Of a stretch of DNA of 64,000 nucleotides, positions 33,691 through 44,964 are shown in pieces. The stretch is from Amaurobius ferox (lineage: Eukaryota > Arthropoda > Arachnida > Araneae > Amaurobiidae). The notes under the pieces are model-generated. The model saw nothing but the letters and a program-made list of their open reading frames with translations. It made no database searches and was not told where the DNA came from. The translations under genes were made by a program, and so were the position numbers. The stretch is from the NCBI GenBank assembly GCA_951213105.1, contig OX578133.1:141725313-141789312 (forward strand), in the 5' to 3' direction. Within the stretch, counting starts at the first letter, position 1. Every line of letters starts with the position of its first letter.

Positions 33691-34380
33691 AATTTTATTT
33701 ATTTAATTTATCATTTTTATTTGATTACATTGAGCACATTGGGCCGAAAATGGATTTCTTAAAAAAACAAAATTATGATAAATTCCAGAATCAAAATGGC
33801 ATGTTCTCCTTTTCAGAAAGGTGTTTTTAAGAAGAAGAAATAAAAAAAATGTGTAAAGAAATTAACCACGGAAGCTAAAACATGAGCATTGTTTATAAAA
33901 CCTGTTAAACTCAAAAGTGAAAGTTCTCCTTTTCAGAGAATGTAGTCCTCTATGATATTAATCAACAGTCAAAAAATCAAAATTTTTAGAATTGGCATTT
34001 TTGAAAAAAATATTATTTTTGATTTTTCAAAAAAAATTTCAGACGGTTACAGCAAGAGAACTTGGACACATATTTCCAAATGGAGGATATAATTTTAATC
34101 AGAAAAATATTATCTTTCAAATAAAAGAAAACCGCAACAAAATATCTTGAACCGTTCCAGATATAGAGCATTTTAAAATATTGTCGAAAATCACAAGTGA
34201 GAAATGGAGCCCGAGGCACCATCTTTGGCGGCCTGTATCTCGAGCCAAGAATTTTCTTGAACAAAACAAAAAAATATGAGTTTCTTACTTTTTCCTGAAT
34301 TTAACATATGTTAAATTCAAAAACATCTGAGACTATGAAGGTACCCCCCCCCTACCTGACTATCCCATTATATAAAAAAA
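33691..34380. other. AT-rich DNA, no gene seen
   Basis: A C-run lies near 34346. It may be part of the DNA transposon whose end is at 34383-34720, but no opposite end is recognised. Confidence 0.4.
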
Positions 34381-34382
34381 AA

Positions 34383-34720
34383 CCTGAGATATTAATAAAT
34401 TACATGGGCGTAAATTTCTGTTGTTGCATGGATTGACAGGACACAAGACTCTAAATTTTTGGTGGTGTAATTTACAGCAATTTTCAATAGGAAAATGTAG
34501 AAAAACCGTAATATGAGGGTGTTTTCCCATAGAAACTACGAAAAAATCAGTGGCAAATAACACTTCTGATTATTTTAGGAGATAAAAAAAAAAAGAAAAT
34601 GCTATTTTGAGTAATTTTGGGCAAAAATAAGTTTGTTGGCACAAAATTTGGCATCATTCCTCTCAATTCTAGTTTTGAGTGTTCCAGATATCGGGACGCC
34701 GGATAAACCATTCTGTACGG
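34383..34720 (-). repeat. Dispersed DNA-transposon end, second copy
   Basis: Minus-strand homologue of 16438-16785: TACAGAATGG start at about 34718, 'ggcgtcccgatatctggaac', then 'agtttctatggg', 'aaacaccctcat' and 'gtcaatccatgcaac'. Confidence 0.55.
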
Positions 34721-35064
34721 TAGTTATTTTTGACTCTATAGTTTATAACAGTGAACCCTGTAATAATATAAAAAGTACCCTAAATACCATTCTCTTAATT
34801 TAATCTTTATAACTTCTAAATATCTTTAAATTAAATATATTTAAATGAATTGATGATTAGCAGTACAGTGACAAATTCAGCTAAACTTAAAAACAAGAAT
34901 ATTTTCTTTCTAAAAAAATAAATAAATTATTAGCATTCTATGATACTATGAAAAGATCAACCTTGATTAATGACATTAATTGCAAAAAATGACAATAAAA
35001 TTTGTTTGCAGAAATGCTATGGTAAAGTTCTCAAAAAATTTACACAAAGTGGAATTCCATTAAA

Positions 35065-35777
35065 AAATTTGGTACTTATTGATTATAGGGACAATAGGTT
35101 ACCGACTACTTTTCCGAGTTGTCGCCAACACGAACATTGGCGATATAATCCGATACAAGAAATTCACTACAAACACAATGATTACAATTTAATATATAAT
35201 GAGGTTTGATCAACTATACTTAACAAAAAAATATTGTGTTACATTGAAATTTGTGGCGGCCAAAACTCAGATAACATTAAGTCAAATAAGGCAACACGTA
35301 GCAACCACGCCAAATTTTGGTTTATACCGGTTAATGATATTATAAATAGGTGGCACTGTTTTCATATTTTGTGGCTTACACTGGCTTTCAACATTTGAAA
35401 GTAAGCCATCGGTATAACTTCGTGGATCCTGAAACCAGGACTCAGACGCAGACCATAGAGTCTCTGAGGATCCGCGAAATGGTGTAACAAAAAGCAAGAC
35501 AGCACTTGGACTCATATCTCACAGAATTTATGTGGAGAAGCGTTACCGGTAGTGATAAATTTAATGACATTTTACCGGCAATAGCTGAGTTTTGGTCGCC
35601 ACAAATTTCAATGTAACACAATATTTTTTGGTAAGTAAAGTTGATCAAACCCTATTATATATTAAATTGTAATCACTATGTTTGTAGTGAATTTCTCGTA
35701 TTGGAGGATGCGTTGGCGACAACTTGGAAAAGTAGTCAGTAACCCATGGTCCCTATACCCGATAGGTACCAAAAATT
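35065..35777. mobile_element. Foldback element, arms about 200 bp
   Basis: Left arm 35065-35270 and right arm 35585-35777 are inverted copies. 'gttgtcgccaac' pairs with 'gttggcgacaac', and 'tcactacaaacacaatgatt' with 'aatcactatgtttgtagtga'. 'tattgtgttacattgaaatt' pairs with 'aatttcaatgtaacacaata'. The loop of about 315 bp has no recognised content. Outer ends resemble 'tttggtac(t/c)tat'. TSD not determined. Confidence 0.75.
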
Positions 35778-35935
35778 TCATTTTTGCGAAATAATTACCC
35801 AATATTTACATATTATGGAACAGGTGTAGTATAATTCCTTTCTCATTTTTGGTGATTTTAATTGAGATTCAGGCAATCTATGATTTCAAGAACATCCCAT
35901 TCTGCCAAGATAAAAATTGAATTTTTGTCATCATT

Positions 35936-36000
35936 TGTTGTTGAAACCCAGACCATCTGATCTACCAGAAAAGGTGTAAGGTAACAGTTTGGACGGCCGG
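35936..36000 (-). mobile_element. SINE fragment (tail end only)
   Basis: Minus-strand copy of the last 65 bp of the SINE: 'ccggccgtccaaactgttac' through the '(caa)' tail. Truncated at 36000 in the middle of the body. No clear TSD. Confidence 0.75.
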
Positions 36001-37190
36001 TTGTCACCGTTTGTGCAACAGTTGATACATAGCATTTCAAACATGGCCGACGCCTCTTAAAAAAGCATCACAGAATCCAGCTCTGCTGGCTGTCAGAGGT
36101 CGTACGTACCAACAGGTGTTCTGTGGATCATAGTGCACAATATGAAAATAATTTATTTTTTTTATTTTTACATTGGCGACAAAAGACACAGAAAGGGACA
36201 GACACAGAATTGAATGTTCTCCAAATCATAGCAGGGATTGCCAGAATCTCAACTAGAATCAACAGGAATGAAAGAGAGACTATATTACATCTGTACCCAC
36301 ATTATGCATTACAAATGAAATGTTTGCATTGTTTACTTAAATTGATGTGCAAAAAATCCATCTTTTTTGCACATTCTTTTACACCAGTAAATACGTGTCA
36401 CCAAAATTTATTATTAAGTTTACATTCAAAATATGCATTAAAATTCCATTAAATCCTGCTAAACTGTTCAGTCAAAAAACATTAACAAAAACTTATTCTA
36501 AGCAGAAGTTTCTAGAAATTATAAAATTAAAAAAAAATATTTGGAACCTTAAAATTGGCAATTATCAGAAATTCAGCCTTATGATGTCATAATAGCCATA
36601 CCACACAATAGTTGACCAATACCATATAATACACATTATCCCAGTTTGAGTCAAGCCCTTCAAAATAGGGTCATTTTTAGAACACAGACGAGGAATGTGT
36701 TTGAATGCTAATAACATTACTTAAAAACTAATGGTACAGCTTCAGTATACAGAATTTGCATTTCTCTCGCCAAATGCAAGCCATAAATTGTGCAATGTAT
36801 TGATTTCTGGCAACCTATCCTAGCTTTCTATTTGGAACTTAAAACTAGTTCGTTTTATATTAAAATGTGGTGAGGAGTTTATCAATGTTTTGGATATCCT
36901 TAAATCAGGATGTATTGTTTATTGTATTTTGATTTCAGCATGGATTATCATTAAATTGACTGAATTTTCAGTTTTTGATTTAAGCATAGCTTCTGTTTCA
37001 TTTTTTAAAGCAGTGTTGTAGATAAGTTTCACAGTGTTTTATCGGGTAAAGGAATTGATTGCTTTAATCAATTTTTGAAATATGTCACAGAGGCTAATTG
37101 GGAAAAATGTAAGCCACGTGAAAAACTATAGGAATTTCCACGGAACATTATTTTCATCGAGTTTACACTTTATGCTGCTCTATGAGCCAC
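36001..37190. other. No gene seen
   Basis: A GC-richer patch at 36030-36130 is not recognised. Open frames near 36123-36592 show no family resemblance. Confidence 0.4.
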
Positions 37191-37198
37191 AGAACACC

Positions 37199-37440
37199 TG
37201 TTGCACAAATAGCTTTTGCTACATGCAAACTCCTACACCCAGCAAAGCCTTTGTAATAGTTTTTAACAAGCGAACATAACGAATTAAGACAGTAAAGCCG
37301 TCGTAGGTCCACGTTCGAATTGCTAATTATCAACTGTTGCATAAACAGCTTTTGTTACGTATAACCTCCGGCAGCCAGAGGGGTCAGATTTTGATTTTTT
37401 TAACAGGTGAGCTTAGCGAAGTATGATCACGAAGTGGTAG
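37199..37440. repeat. Tandem repeat of about 135 bp, interrupted by a transposon
   Basis: Unit 1 ('ctgttgcacaaatagctttt' ... 'gtaggtccacgttcgaattg') spans about 37199-37326. Unit 2 starts near 37333 and stops at 37440. Its last part ('ggtccatgttcgaattgct') resumes at 38735, after the IS630-type element. Unit 1 therefore shows what the empty target looked like. Confidence 0.65.
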
Positions 37441-38734
37441 TACTGTCCTACCGCCACGAGAAAGTCCCCAGACAGCAGACGTTTTGGTGGCGGTCACTAT
37501 GGAAACAGGTTATTCCACTGCATTTTAGGTGTGACGGAAAGCCCTTTTTTCGATTCGGCGCAGATAGAACCGACGAAAGTCGCACTTCGCTTTGTACTGG
37601 AGTCAATGCTAGACGCTCGCATTCTGTGATTTTTAAAGCTGTGAAGTAACTTGTACTGTGTTGCACACTTTGTGGATTTTGTCTAGTTGAAAAATGGCTA
37701 CATTTAAAAGTGGAAAGACTTTGCATTCGCAAGCATGTGCAATAGTCCACAATGTTACAGCATTTTTTGAAGAGGAAAAACCGCAAATTCTCTAAAAATA
37801 CCAATTTCAAATGCAATGAAGAGAACTGCGGAATCGACAGACGTTTCAGCGTCATCAGTTAAAAAAATAAAACGCGAGGGGAAATTGCTTAATGACACTG
37901 AGATGAGTATTTTATCTATTTGAACAATTTACAGTTATTGCTTAAAGAAGCTATTTTGAAAGTAACACAAAATGAATGGAAAAAACACTGTGAACAAACA
38001 TATTGAAAACCTAGAGAATATTTATTGGAAGAAAGATGGACTGATCAAAAATATTGTGAAGAAATTAGTGATAAATCTGTCGGATAGCGATTCAGACTCT
38101 TCTTCAAGTAAAAACATTTCAAGTAACTCGGACATAGTAGATAATAGTTATTCCAATGAATGTGAATGAATATTTTATAATTGATTGAAAAATATGAAAA
38201 GAATGAATATTTTAAAGTCATAATTTTGCTTATTTATCATTTATTTTTTCCTTTTTGCTGGCTAATAATTGTGTAACTTGCTGATTGAAAACTGTAATAA
38301 TTTTCATTTAATTCGAAATTTAGTTTTAAACAAAATGATATAAATTCTAGTTTTAAATTGTAAGCTATTCTCTCCCAAAATCGCCCGAACCTAAAAGAAA
38401 ATATCTAAAACTTTGTTCTAATAGATCGACGGCTTCCCGTAGCCGCTGTCGCCTATAATAATAAAATATTTTCGGAGTTTAAATGACGAGAAATTTTTAA
38501 GTTAATTTATAATTTAATGTCATTTAATACGAAAATTTTCTTTAACTGTCGGATAAAAAACATCTACTATTTTCTTTTAGTACATCATGATAAACGAAAC
38601 GAATTCTTCGCTTAACGAAGTGCGCTTGATTTTCCAAATGTTGCAGTCGATTTTAAACCTTTCTCCCTCCTTTCTTCGACTCGTCTACTTGCGGCAACCC
38701 TGTTCAGAGACTTTCTCATGGCGGTAGGACAGTA
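37441..38734 (+). mobile_element. Deleted IS630/Tc1-type transposon, copy 1
   Basis: TA (37441-37442), then CTGTCCTACCGCCACGAGAA; the right end is its inverted copy, ending CAG and TA at 38733-38734. TIR of 24 bp with one mismatch. The interior holds the two ends of a transposase gene with the catalytic middle deleted. Copy 2 is at 60224-61513. It sits in unit 2 of a tandem repeat. Confidence 0.9.
37694..38169 (+). pseudogene. IS630-type transposase, N- and C-terminal remnants
   Basis: Starts at the ATG at 37694: 'TLHSQACAIVHNVTAFFEEE', stop, then in the next frame 'NAMKRTAESTDVSASSVKKI', the helix-turn-helix typical of these Tc1-relatives. The sequence then jumps to the C-terminal signature 'LLLKEAILKVTQNEWKKHCE' and, after a shift, 'HIENLENIYWKKDGLI', with a D/S-rich tail (residues 'SDSDSDSSSS'). 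The whole DDE region (roughly 200 residues in intact relatives) is absent, so it cannot encode an active enzyme. Mobilisation must have been in trans. Confidence 0.75.
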
Positions 38735-40200
38735 GGTCCATGTTCGAATTGCTACAGATCAATTGTTGTACATTATTTTATCCATTTTTACTGTGTTGAC
38801 AAGTGCTATCTTTTGTTTTTGCATGATATTTAAGTTTTTTATATGTATTTTTGAATTTTATTTATATATATTTCAATTATTTACACAATAAGCCTAACAC
38901 AGTGTTCATAATCACTTTTCAAATACTATCTTCCTTGGCAACATTTTGGTTTGCCAAAAACATGACGGACTGTACTAACATTCTGTATACTAAAGTTGTT
39001 CAAAATGAATACATGTAATTTCATTACATATTAGTTTTTAATAGAAATGAAAATTATTAATTTAAATAATTCTATTATTTCAAATAAAATTGCATGACAT
39101 TATGAATATATTGCAATTTTCTCATCATGAAAATTAAATATTTACATCAATTTTATTTTAAAAACAAAAAAGACAAGCATTATCAAGAGTGCTTAAGCAC
39201 AAGATCAATTTTTATCAAATTCCAGAGTGACTCTACCACTGTATATTTAATATGTATTATTTATTAAAAATATATAGCATTTAATGACAAATAAAATTAT
39301 AAAATAGAGCTTTTGTAAAATGAATTTACATGAAATTAAACACATAGTAGAATTCCAAAATTCAAAGATGCTGAATCCTGAAAATATAAAAAGTGTCGCA
39401 GATTAAAACTGCGACACTAACAGATGCAAAACAGTTAATCATATCGCGATTTGCATTGCATGTTAACTATTAATGGATAATTAATCTCATGTATGATGAA
39501 TGTTTGGAGAATAAAAATAGTTGTCAAATGATGTTTGAGTAAAAAATGTTATTTAATAGTAAATTCATACTTAATACTATCAAAACTTATTTATTAATTT
39601 AATCGTTAGTCTTTGCCAAAATCTTCGCTTCAACAATTTGATTTCCCACAAATAGAATTTTCTTCAGTAAATTTCGATTGTTTTTGTAATTTGATGTTTC
39701 AGAAACAAATATCAAATGTATAAACATAGAACACTTTACAATTTGCTACATATTTGCATATGAAATTGAATATATATGGTCTAATTCAGTTTCTGAAAGC
39801 TTTTTCGCTAAACTTTACATAAAAATTGAGCGCAACAGAACTGTCAAACACTAATAATTACTAATGTGAAATGTCATGCGATCACGGTTATTAATTTCTA
39901 AGACTATGATTACCTGATGCTAGTTTAGATGAGAAGAAAGCAAGAACAAATCAACAATATTAAATCATACTACAAGTTTGGTCTTGCTTTTTAATTCTTT
40001 ACTTAAAAATAACATGCACTTTCGGCAAATTTTAACAGCTGAATTGAAGAAATGAAGTTATTTTTGAACAACGTGTTGCCAGATGAGGAGATGAAGAATT
40101 CGCCAACTTTTTTCCGAAATCCCGCCAAACAGAGCCACTTGTTGCATATATTGAGACGGGATTCAAGTAGTAAGTATGGACGGGACCAGAGGTGGAGCCA
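38735..40200. other. AT-rich DNA, no gene seen
   Basis: The first 30 bp complete the tandem repeat interrupted at 37440. A perfect 10-bp hairpin lies at 39392-39418 (arms AGTGTCGCAG / CTGCGACACT, loop 7). Otherwise featureless. Confidence 0.45.
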
Positions 40201-40975
40201 ATGTCAGATAACCACATGCGTTACCAGATAAGAAGCAGAGATTCAGGGTCGATCTTATCAACGTCCGCTAAAACAGTGGTAATATCTGATTAATCAGTAA
40301 TGTAAACTAAACTAAGCATGTAAACCCAGAGGTGGGCCTAATCCTCACTATCTGCCAGTAATGTAATCCAATTAGTGGCGGCCCACTAAAGGGTGCTTAA
40401 AAACCACCCCGTCTCCAAACTATTCAGCATCAGAGCAAGCGTCAGAGCGTTGTATTCAGCTTCAGAGACACTTACCCCCCTCGTCGGAAATAGATGAGTT
40501 GCACCGACGTCACATTCCCCCTAGAAACGGTTGCAATGGCCATACTCTTTGTAGACGCCGCCCGCCATTACCATTCCTGTCAAGGTAGCGATTTTTTTTT
40601 ATCTTGATACTGTCAAGATTTCAGTGTGAAATTATACCTCACACAACACGTCTCCAAACTATTCAGCGTCAGAGACACTTACCCCCCTCGTCGAAAATAG
40701 ATGAGTTGCACCGACATCACATTCCCCCTAGAAACGGTTGCAATCGCCATACTCTTTGTAGACGCCGCCCGCCATTGCCATTCCTGTCAAGGTAGCGATT
40801 TTTTTTATTTTGATACTGTCAAGATTTCAGTGTGAAATTATACCTCACACAACAACGTTGCTTCTAAGAAGTCAATAAAAGTACCGAGAAAAATTACTTT
40901 ATACGGATTTGTCTGATGAACCGTATAATATTCGTCACTTCTGAATCGCGTGTACTGATATAACAAAACCAATGG
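40201..40975 (+). other. GC-richer island, LTR- or promoter-like, uncertain
   Basis: Starts TGTCAGATAACC and ends near TATAACA (40972). It contains a TATA-like 'gcttaaaaacc' at 40395-40405, CRE-like 'gacgtcac', and 'aataaaagtacc' near 40876. These would fit a solo LTR, but the flanks give no convincing TSD. It encloses the 239-bp tandem duplication. It could equally be a promoter region. Confidence 0.3.
40411..40855. repeat. Tandem duplication, period 239 bp
   Basis: 'gtctccaaactattcagc' begins each unit (40411, 40650). Each unit contains 'gatgagttgcaccgac(g/a)tcac', 'cggttgcaat(g/c)gccatact', 'tgtagacgccgcccgccatt' and 'gatactgtcaagatttcagt'. Unit 1 has about 35 extra bases. The middle block recurs at 51972-52125 and 52785-53080. 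Confidence 0.85.
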
Positions 40976-41505
40976 ATACTATCGGCATGTATTGCTTCTA
41001 CTCAAAGTACAGATACAATACAAGAAGTCAAGGTACTTTTCATGTCTATTTATTTACTTTATTTTAATGCAATAATTTGTTTTCAAAACAATTTGGGAAA
41101 TATAAGTACCTCTGAACAAGAGAAATTATGTGATTTCACTACAGCTATTAAATTGATTTAAACTTCATTTCATTTGCCAGATCTAGATGGTATCTTACTT
41201 AGACAGACATGATTTTTAATATGCTGCCTATGTTTCGATATTATTTAGAGTTGCACGAACAAAAAATAGACTTATTTTTTAAGCTTTTGTTTGTTTTCTT
41301 AGCAATATATAGAATACTATATATATATATGTGTGTGTTACATATATGTTTAATGCTGTTTTCCGTTAATCTTCCTTTGAAATTTCGAAATAAATCATTT
41401 GTGACTAACACTTCGCTGGCAGGTTGTGAGTATACTCATGTTTGCATAGCCACATGTTGCTGATCAATCACCGTGTTTTCATGTCACTATATTTAACATA
41501 TATTG
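40976..41505. other. No gene seen
   Basis: AT-rich sequence leading into the satellite array. No motif recognised. Confidence 0.4.
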
Positions 41506-42476
41506 TCACTGAGGGAGGGGGGATCATAGTGTAGACTATACTTTTCCAAAGGAAAGTGCAGCAAAACTCGATATGTTTTAAAACTTGCTGTCTATCATTG
41601 CACGTAGGTAAATGCTTTACTGCATACCATACCCAAAAACATTATTAAATATATGTAGTAAGTTTCATTTCAATGCGTGCTGTATAAATAAAGTTTATTG
41701 AAGCCTATTTAGATGCTTTGATTTTACTTGGGGGGGGGGGATCCCAGAATATATGTAAATAAAGTTTATTGAAGTTTATTTAGATGTTTTGATGTTACGT
41801 GGGGGGGGGGGAATCCCAGACTATGTGGAGTATGATCTTCCAAAGGGAAGTGCAGCGAAACTCGATATGTTTATAAAACTTGTGTATCATTGCACGTAGG
41901 TAAATGCTTACAGTATACTGTTCCTGAAGAAAATATTAAATATATGTTGTAAATTTCATTTCAAGTCATGCTATGTAAATAAAGTTCATTCAAGCTTATT
42001 TAGATGTTTTGATGTTACTTGGGGGGGGGGGGGAATTCCAGATATGCTCGTCCAAAGGAAAATGCAGTGAAACTCCATATATTTGTAAAACTTGAGTACC
42101 GTTGCACATAGGTTACTTTACAGTATACCGTAGTATATAGTAGCTTTACAGTATACCGTACCCGAAAAAAATTATTAAATATATGTAGTAAGTTTCATTT
42201 CAACGCATGCTGTTTAAATAAAGGTTATTCAATCTTATTTAGATGTTTTTATTTTACTTGGGGGAGGGGGGAGAATCCCAGAGTATGTGTAAATAAAGTT
42301 TATTGAAGCTTATTTAGATGTTTTGATGTTACTTGGGGGGGGGGGATCCCAGATATGCTCGTTCAAAGGAAAATGCAGTGAAACTCGATATGTTTGTAAA
42401 ACTTGAGTACTGTTGCACATAGGTAAATACTTTACAGTATACCGTACCCGAAAAAATTATTAAATATATGTAGTAA
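41506..42476. repeat. G-tract satellite array, left part
   Basis: Tandem units of about 220-310 bp built from 'ccaaaggaaa(g/a)tgcag', 'gaaactcgatatgtttgt', 'gcac(g/a)taggtaaatgct', 'attaaatatatgtagtaagt', 'taaataaagtttattgaagc' and a run of 9-12 G. Landmark 'ccaaagg' copies are near 41549, 41836, 42052 and 42363; extra short units of about 70-80 bp are interspersed. The array is cut at 42476 by PLE copies and resumes at 48975. Confidence 0.85.
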
Positions 42477-44960
42477 TAGCAAAAATTAAGCACACATGCA
42501 CAACAGGTCTTTATTTTACTTCCTATAAGACGTACAAAATTTTTTTAAAAACGGACCAGAGCGCTTTCGAGCATAAGTACGCTCTTCCTCAGTGGCTACA
42601 TGGAAATAAAATTTGAATGGTTCATATATAGACCAGATATAGCGACAAAATTTACATAAATACAATTTACAAAAGAATCTACGTTTAGGCAATGATAAAC
42701 CGAAAACTATAAAACAATTTTTTTTTTAGAGTTTCAAAAATTCCAACAACAAGAGAACAGCATCGTAAATTACAATTTAATTACAGAAATAAAAAAAGGG
42801 GGTGGCAACCAAACATAATCCCAAAGATGAAGACGTCAAAGATAACTTTGCAGAGACTTGAATTGCATGGAGTCGAGAATGAGTCGCCAAGCGTAACTCA
42901 AATTCATAACAGGGTCAAAATTACAAACGGACTCGCGGTAGATATAAATAAAAAGGGATTCAAAAAGGACAATATCACGAGGGTTATTACAACGCATCAA
43001 AAGGAATGTCTTTTCAAAAAGAGGCTGAAAATTATCTCTGGGAGAAAGAGCCGTAGAAAGTTCACTATCCCTGACATCCCGAGCATGTTCTGCTAAACGG
43101 ATGCCAACAGTGCGTTTAGTACTTCCAATATAACATTTAAAATTTCCATCGGTGGACAACAGGGGAACAACTTACACCCCAGCAAAATTTTTAAAGTCAT
43201 CCTTATCACCAAGTTTATCAGACCAAATACGGTTAAATAAAGGAGAAATATTAGAATGTGCAGGTCTGAAACCAAACTCAGAACAAAAATGGATAAAGGG
43301 GCGGAAAATCCGAGGATTGTATGAAAAAACTAGACCTATAAGTCAAACGATTTTTTAAGGCAATAAGTTTAGTATCAAAAAGGGTATATTTACGGAAAAC
43401 TTGGAAGAAAACCTTATAAATAAACTCAAAGGAGTAAGCAACCTCACGGCCAAGGCCAAAAATAAAATCAATTTCATCATTTAAAGCAGGGATAGATGAA
43501 CAAACATTAAAAGTGCGATTAAAATAAGCATAAAAAGAAGCTTTTTTAGAGGAAAGAGGATAGTAAGAATTTGCAGATATACAAGAATTAGTAAAAGAAG
43601 GTTTACGGAAAACCGAGGTTTGAAAACAAATAGCAGAACGGGTGACCAATACATCAAGAAAAGACAAAGAACCATTCCTTTCATGTTCGACAGTAAAATT
43701 GATGGAAGGGTAAAAATCGTTAACTTTAGACAAAAGAAAAGAAAGATCTTCTAAATCACTATCCCAAACAATAAACACATCATCCACAAAACGGCACCAA
43801 AGAGAGAGGGGGTTGGATAAAAAAGGTAAAATCTCATTCTCGAGTTCCTGCAAAACCGCCTCGGCTAAAATACCAGATAAAGGGCTACCCATAGGGGCAC
43901 CACAGGTTTGTAAATAAATAGCATCATGAAAACCAAAATAATTTGTCTCCGCAACAATATTCAAAGCAGAAGTGATTGCGTCGATAGTAGGAGTTTTAAA
44001 ATTATGATTATGTAGTTTTTTGATAATAATTTTAATAGCAATGTCAACGGGTATTCTAGGAAATAAAGAAACAATATCAAAACTATGCAAGGTACTATTA
44101 TTAAAAAAAGGTTTTAAGAAGAAGGCAAGGGATTTTTCTAAAAAAATAAGTAGGTCCGCAACATTTAGAAACAATAGGACGCATAGGATGATTAGGTTTA
44201 TGAAGTTTAATTTGACCAAAGATCTTAGGGAGTTGATCAGAAGTACGGAAAATAGCAGATTTAACATTGGTGGGAAGATCATTACATTTTTTAAGTTTTG
44301 CGATTCTAGCATTAATCTTATTGATCGGGAATTTTTTAACCTGAATGCATTCCATCTCGTCAATACACTTCCGCATTGAATTTACATAAGCAATTTCATT
44401 GGTAAGAACAAGTTGCTTAGTCTTGTCAGCACATAAAATGACAAGTTCCGGATTAGATCTAAGTTTTTTAATTTCCGCGAGTTCAGTATTCAAAGTAATA
44501 TTAGAACTAGAATGTTTATTTTTATTTTAAAGCTTATTCTCATTTTGAAATGCAAGAATAGACCGATACATGACAAAACGGCCGCGATCTCTATGGCCCT
44601 GAGCCACGTTAAGAAGAGCACTTTCCACAGGGGGAATTAAATTAATAAAATTAGAATTATTACTGGGATAAGCAAACTTAGGGCCTCTCTGAAGAGCAGT
44701 ACGCTGAATTGAGGAAATATCAATGTTGGTACAATTTACAAACGGAAAGGGTAAAGGTTTTTTAAGCGGGGAAAACAATTTTGGTTTTAAAGCAAGAATT
44801 TCATTACGGGTATATTTAAACATAGGGTGCAGAGAAGGGAGGGGAGTATCTTCCAAAGGAATAGCCTGACCGGCAGAAAATTTAGAAACAGGAGGGGAGA
44901 AAGGTATTTTTCCAGGAAAGTTAAATCTTTCAAACTGGTTTGAAAGATTGTGAAGAAACA
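42477..44960 (-). mobile_element. Penelope-like element copy B
   Basis: Minus-strand PLE, 5'-truncated at about 44960, where it meets copy C head to head. Its 3' end is at 42477 ('tttttgctatta'), next to satellite sequence. It contains the coding remnant at 42836-44964 and a hammerhead-like motif at 42553-42599. Confidence 0.88.
42553..42599 (-). ncRNA. Hammerhead-ribozyme-like motif, PLE copy B (best copy)
   Basis: On the minus strand: GCCA-CUGAGGA-A, stem II GAGCGU / AUGCUC closed by a small loop, GAAA, a tiny stem III (AGCGCU), C17, then UGGU. CUGANGA and GAAA are the conserved hammerhead core, UC fits the UH cleavage rule, and GCCA/UGGU gives a 4-bp stem I. An extra A between the core and stem II departs from the canonical fold. 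Such type I ribozymes with minimal stem III are known in Penelope-like elements. Self-cleavage here is inferred only. Confidence 0.5.
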
Positions 44961-44964
44961 ACAT
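42836..44964 (-). pseudogene. PLE copy B reverse transcriptase plus GIY-YIG nuclease, frameshifted
   Basis: Order on the minus strand: pre-RT region 44964-44527 ('FSAGQAIPLEDTPLPSLHP', 'INLIPPVESALLNVAQGH'), stop; 44493-44101 ('LVILCADKTKQLVLTN', 'LPKIFGQIKLHKPNHPMRP'); then 44100-43278 ('HSFDIVSLFPRIPVDIAI', 'GAPMGSPLSGILAEAVLQEL', 'RFVDDVFIVW' catalytic box, 'LSFLDVLVTR'). A last frame at 43159-42836 carries 'CYIGSTKRTVGIRLAEHARD', the GIY-YIG half with the Tyr, Gly and Arg kept. At least three frame changes make it non-functional as read. RT and nuclease residues are better preserved than in copy A. Confidence 0.9.

Noticed and set aside
36123..36592. Open frames of 80-110 codons
   Set aside because: Low-complexity, lysine/isoleucine-rich readings of AT-rich DNA with no motif.
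40201..40975. Firm call of a solo LTR
   Set aside because: TG start and polyadenylation-like signal are present, but no matching TSD or clear CA end was found. Kept only as an uncertain island.
44020..44379. 119-codon plus-strand frame
   Set aside because: Antisense of the PLE copy B reverse transcriptase.
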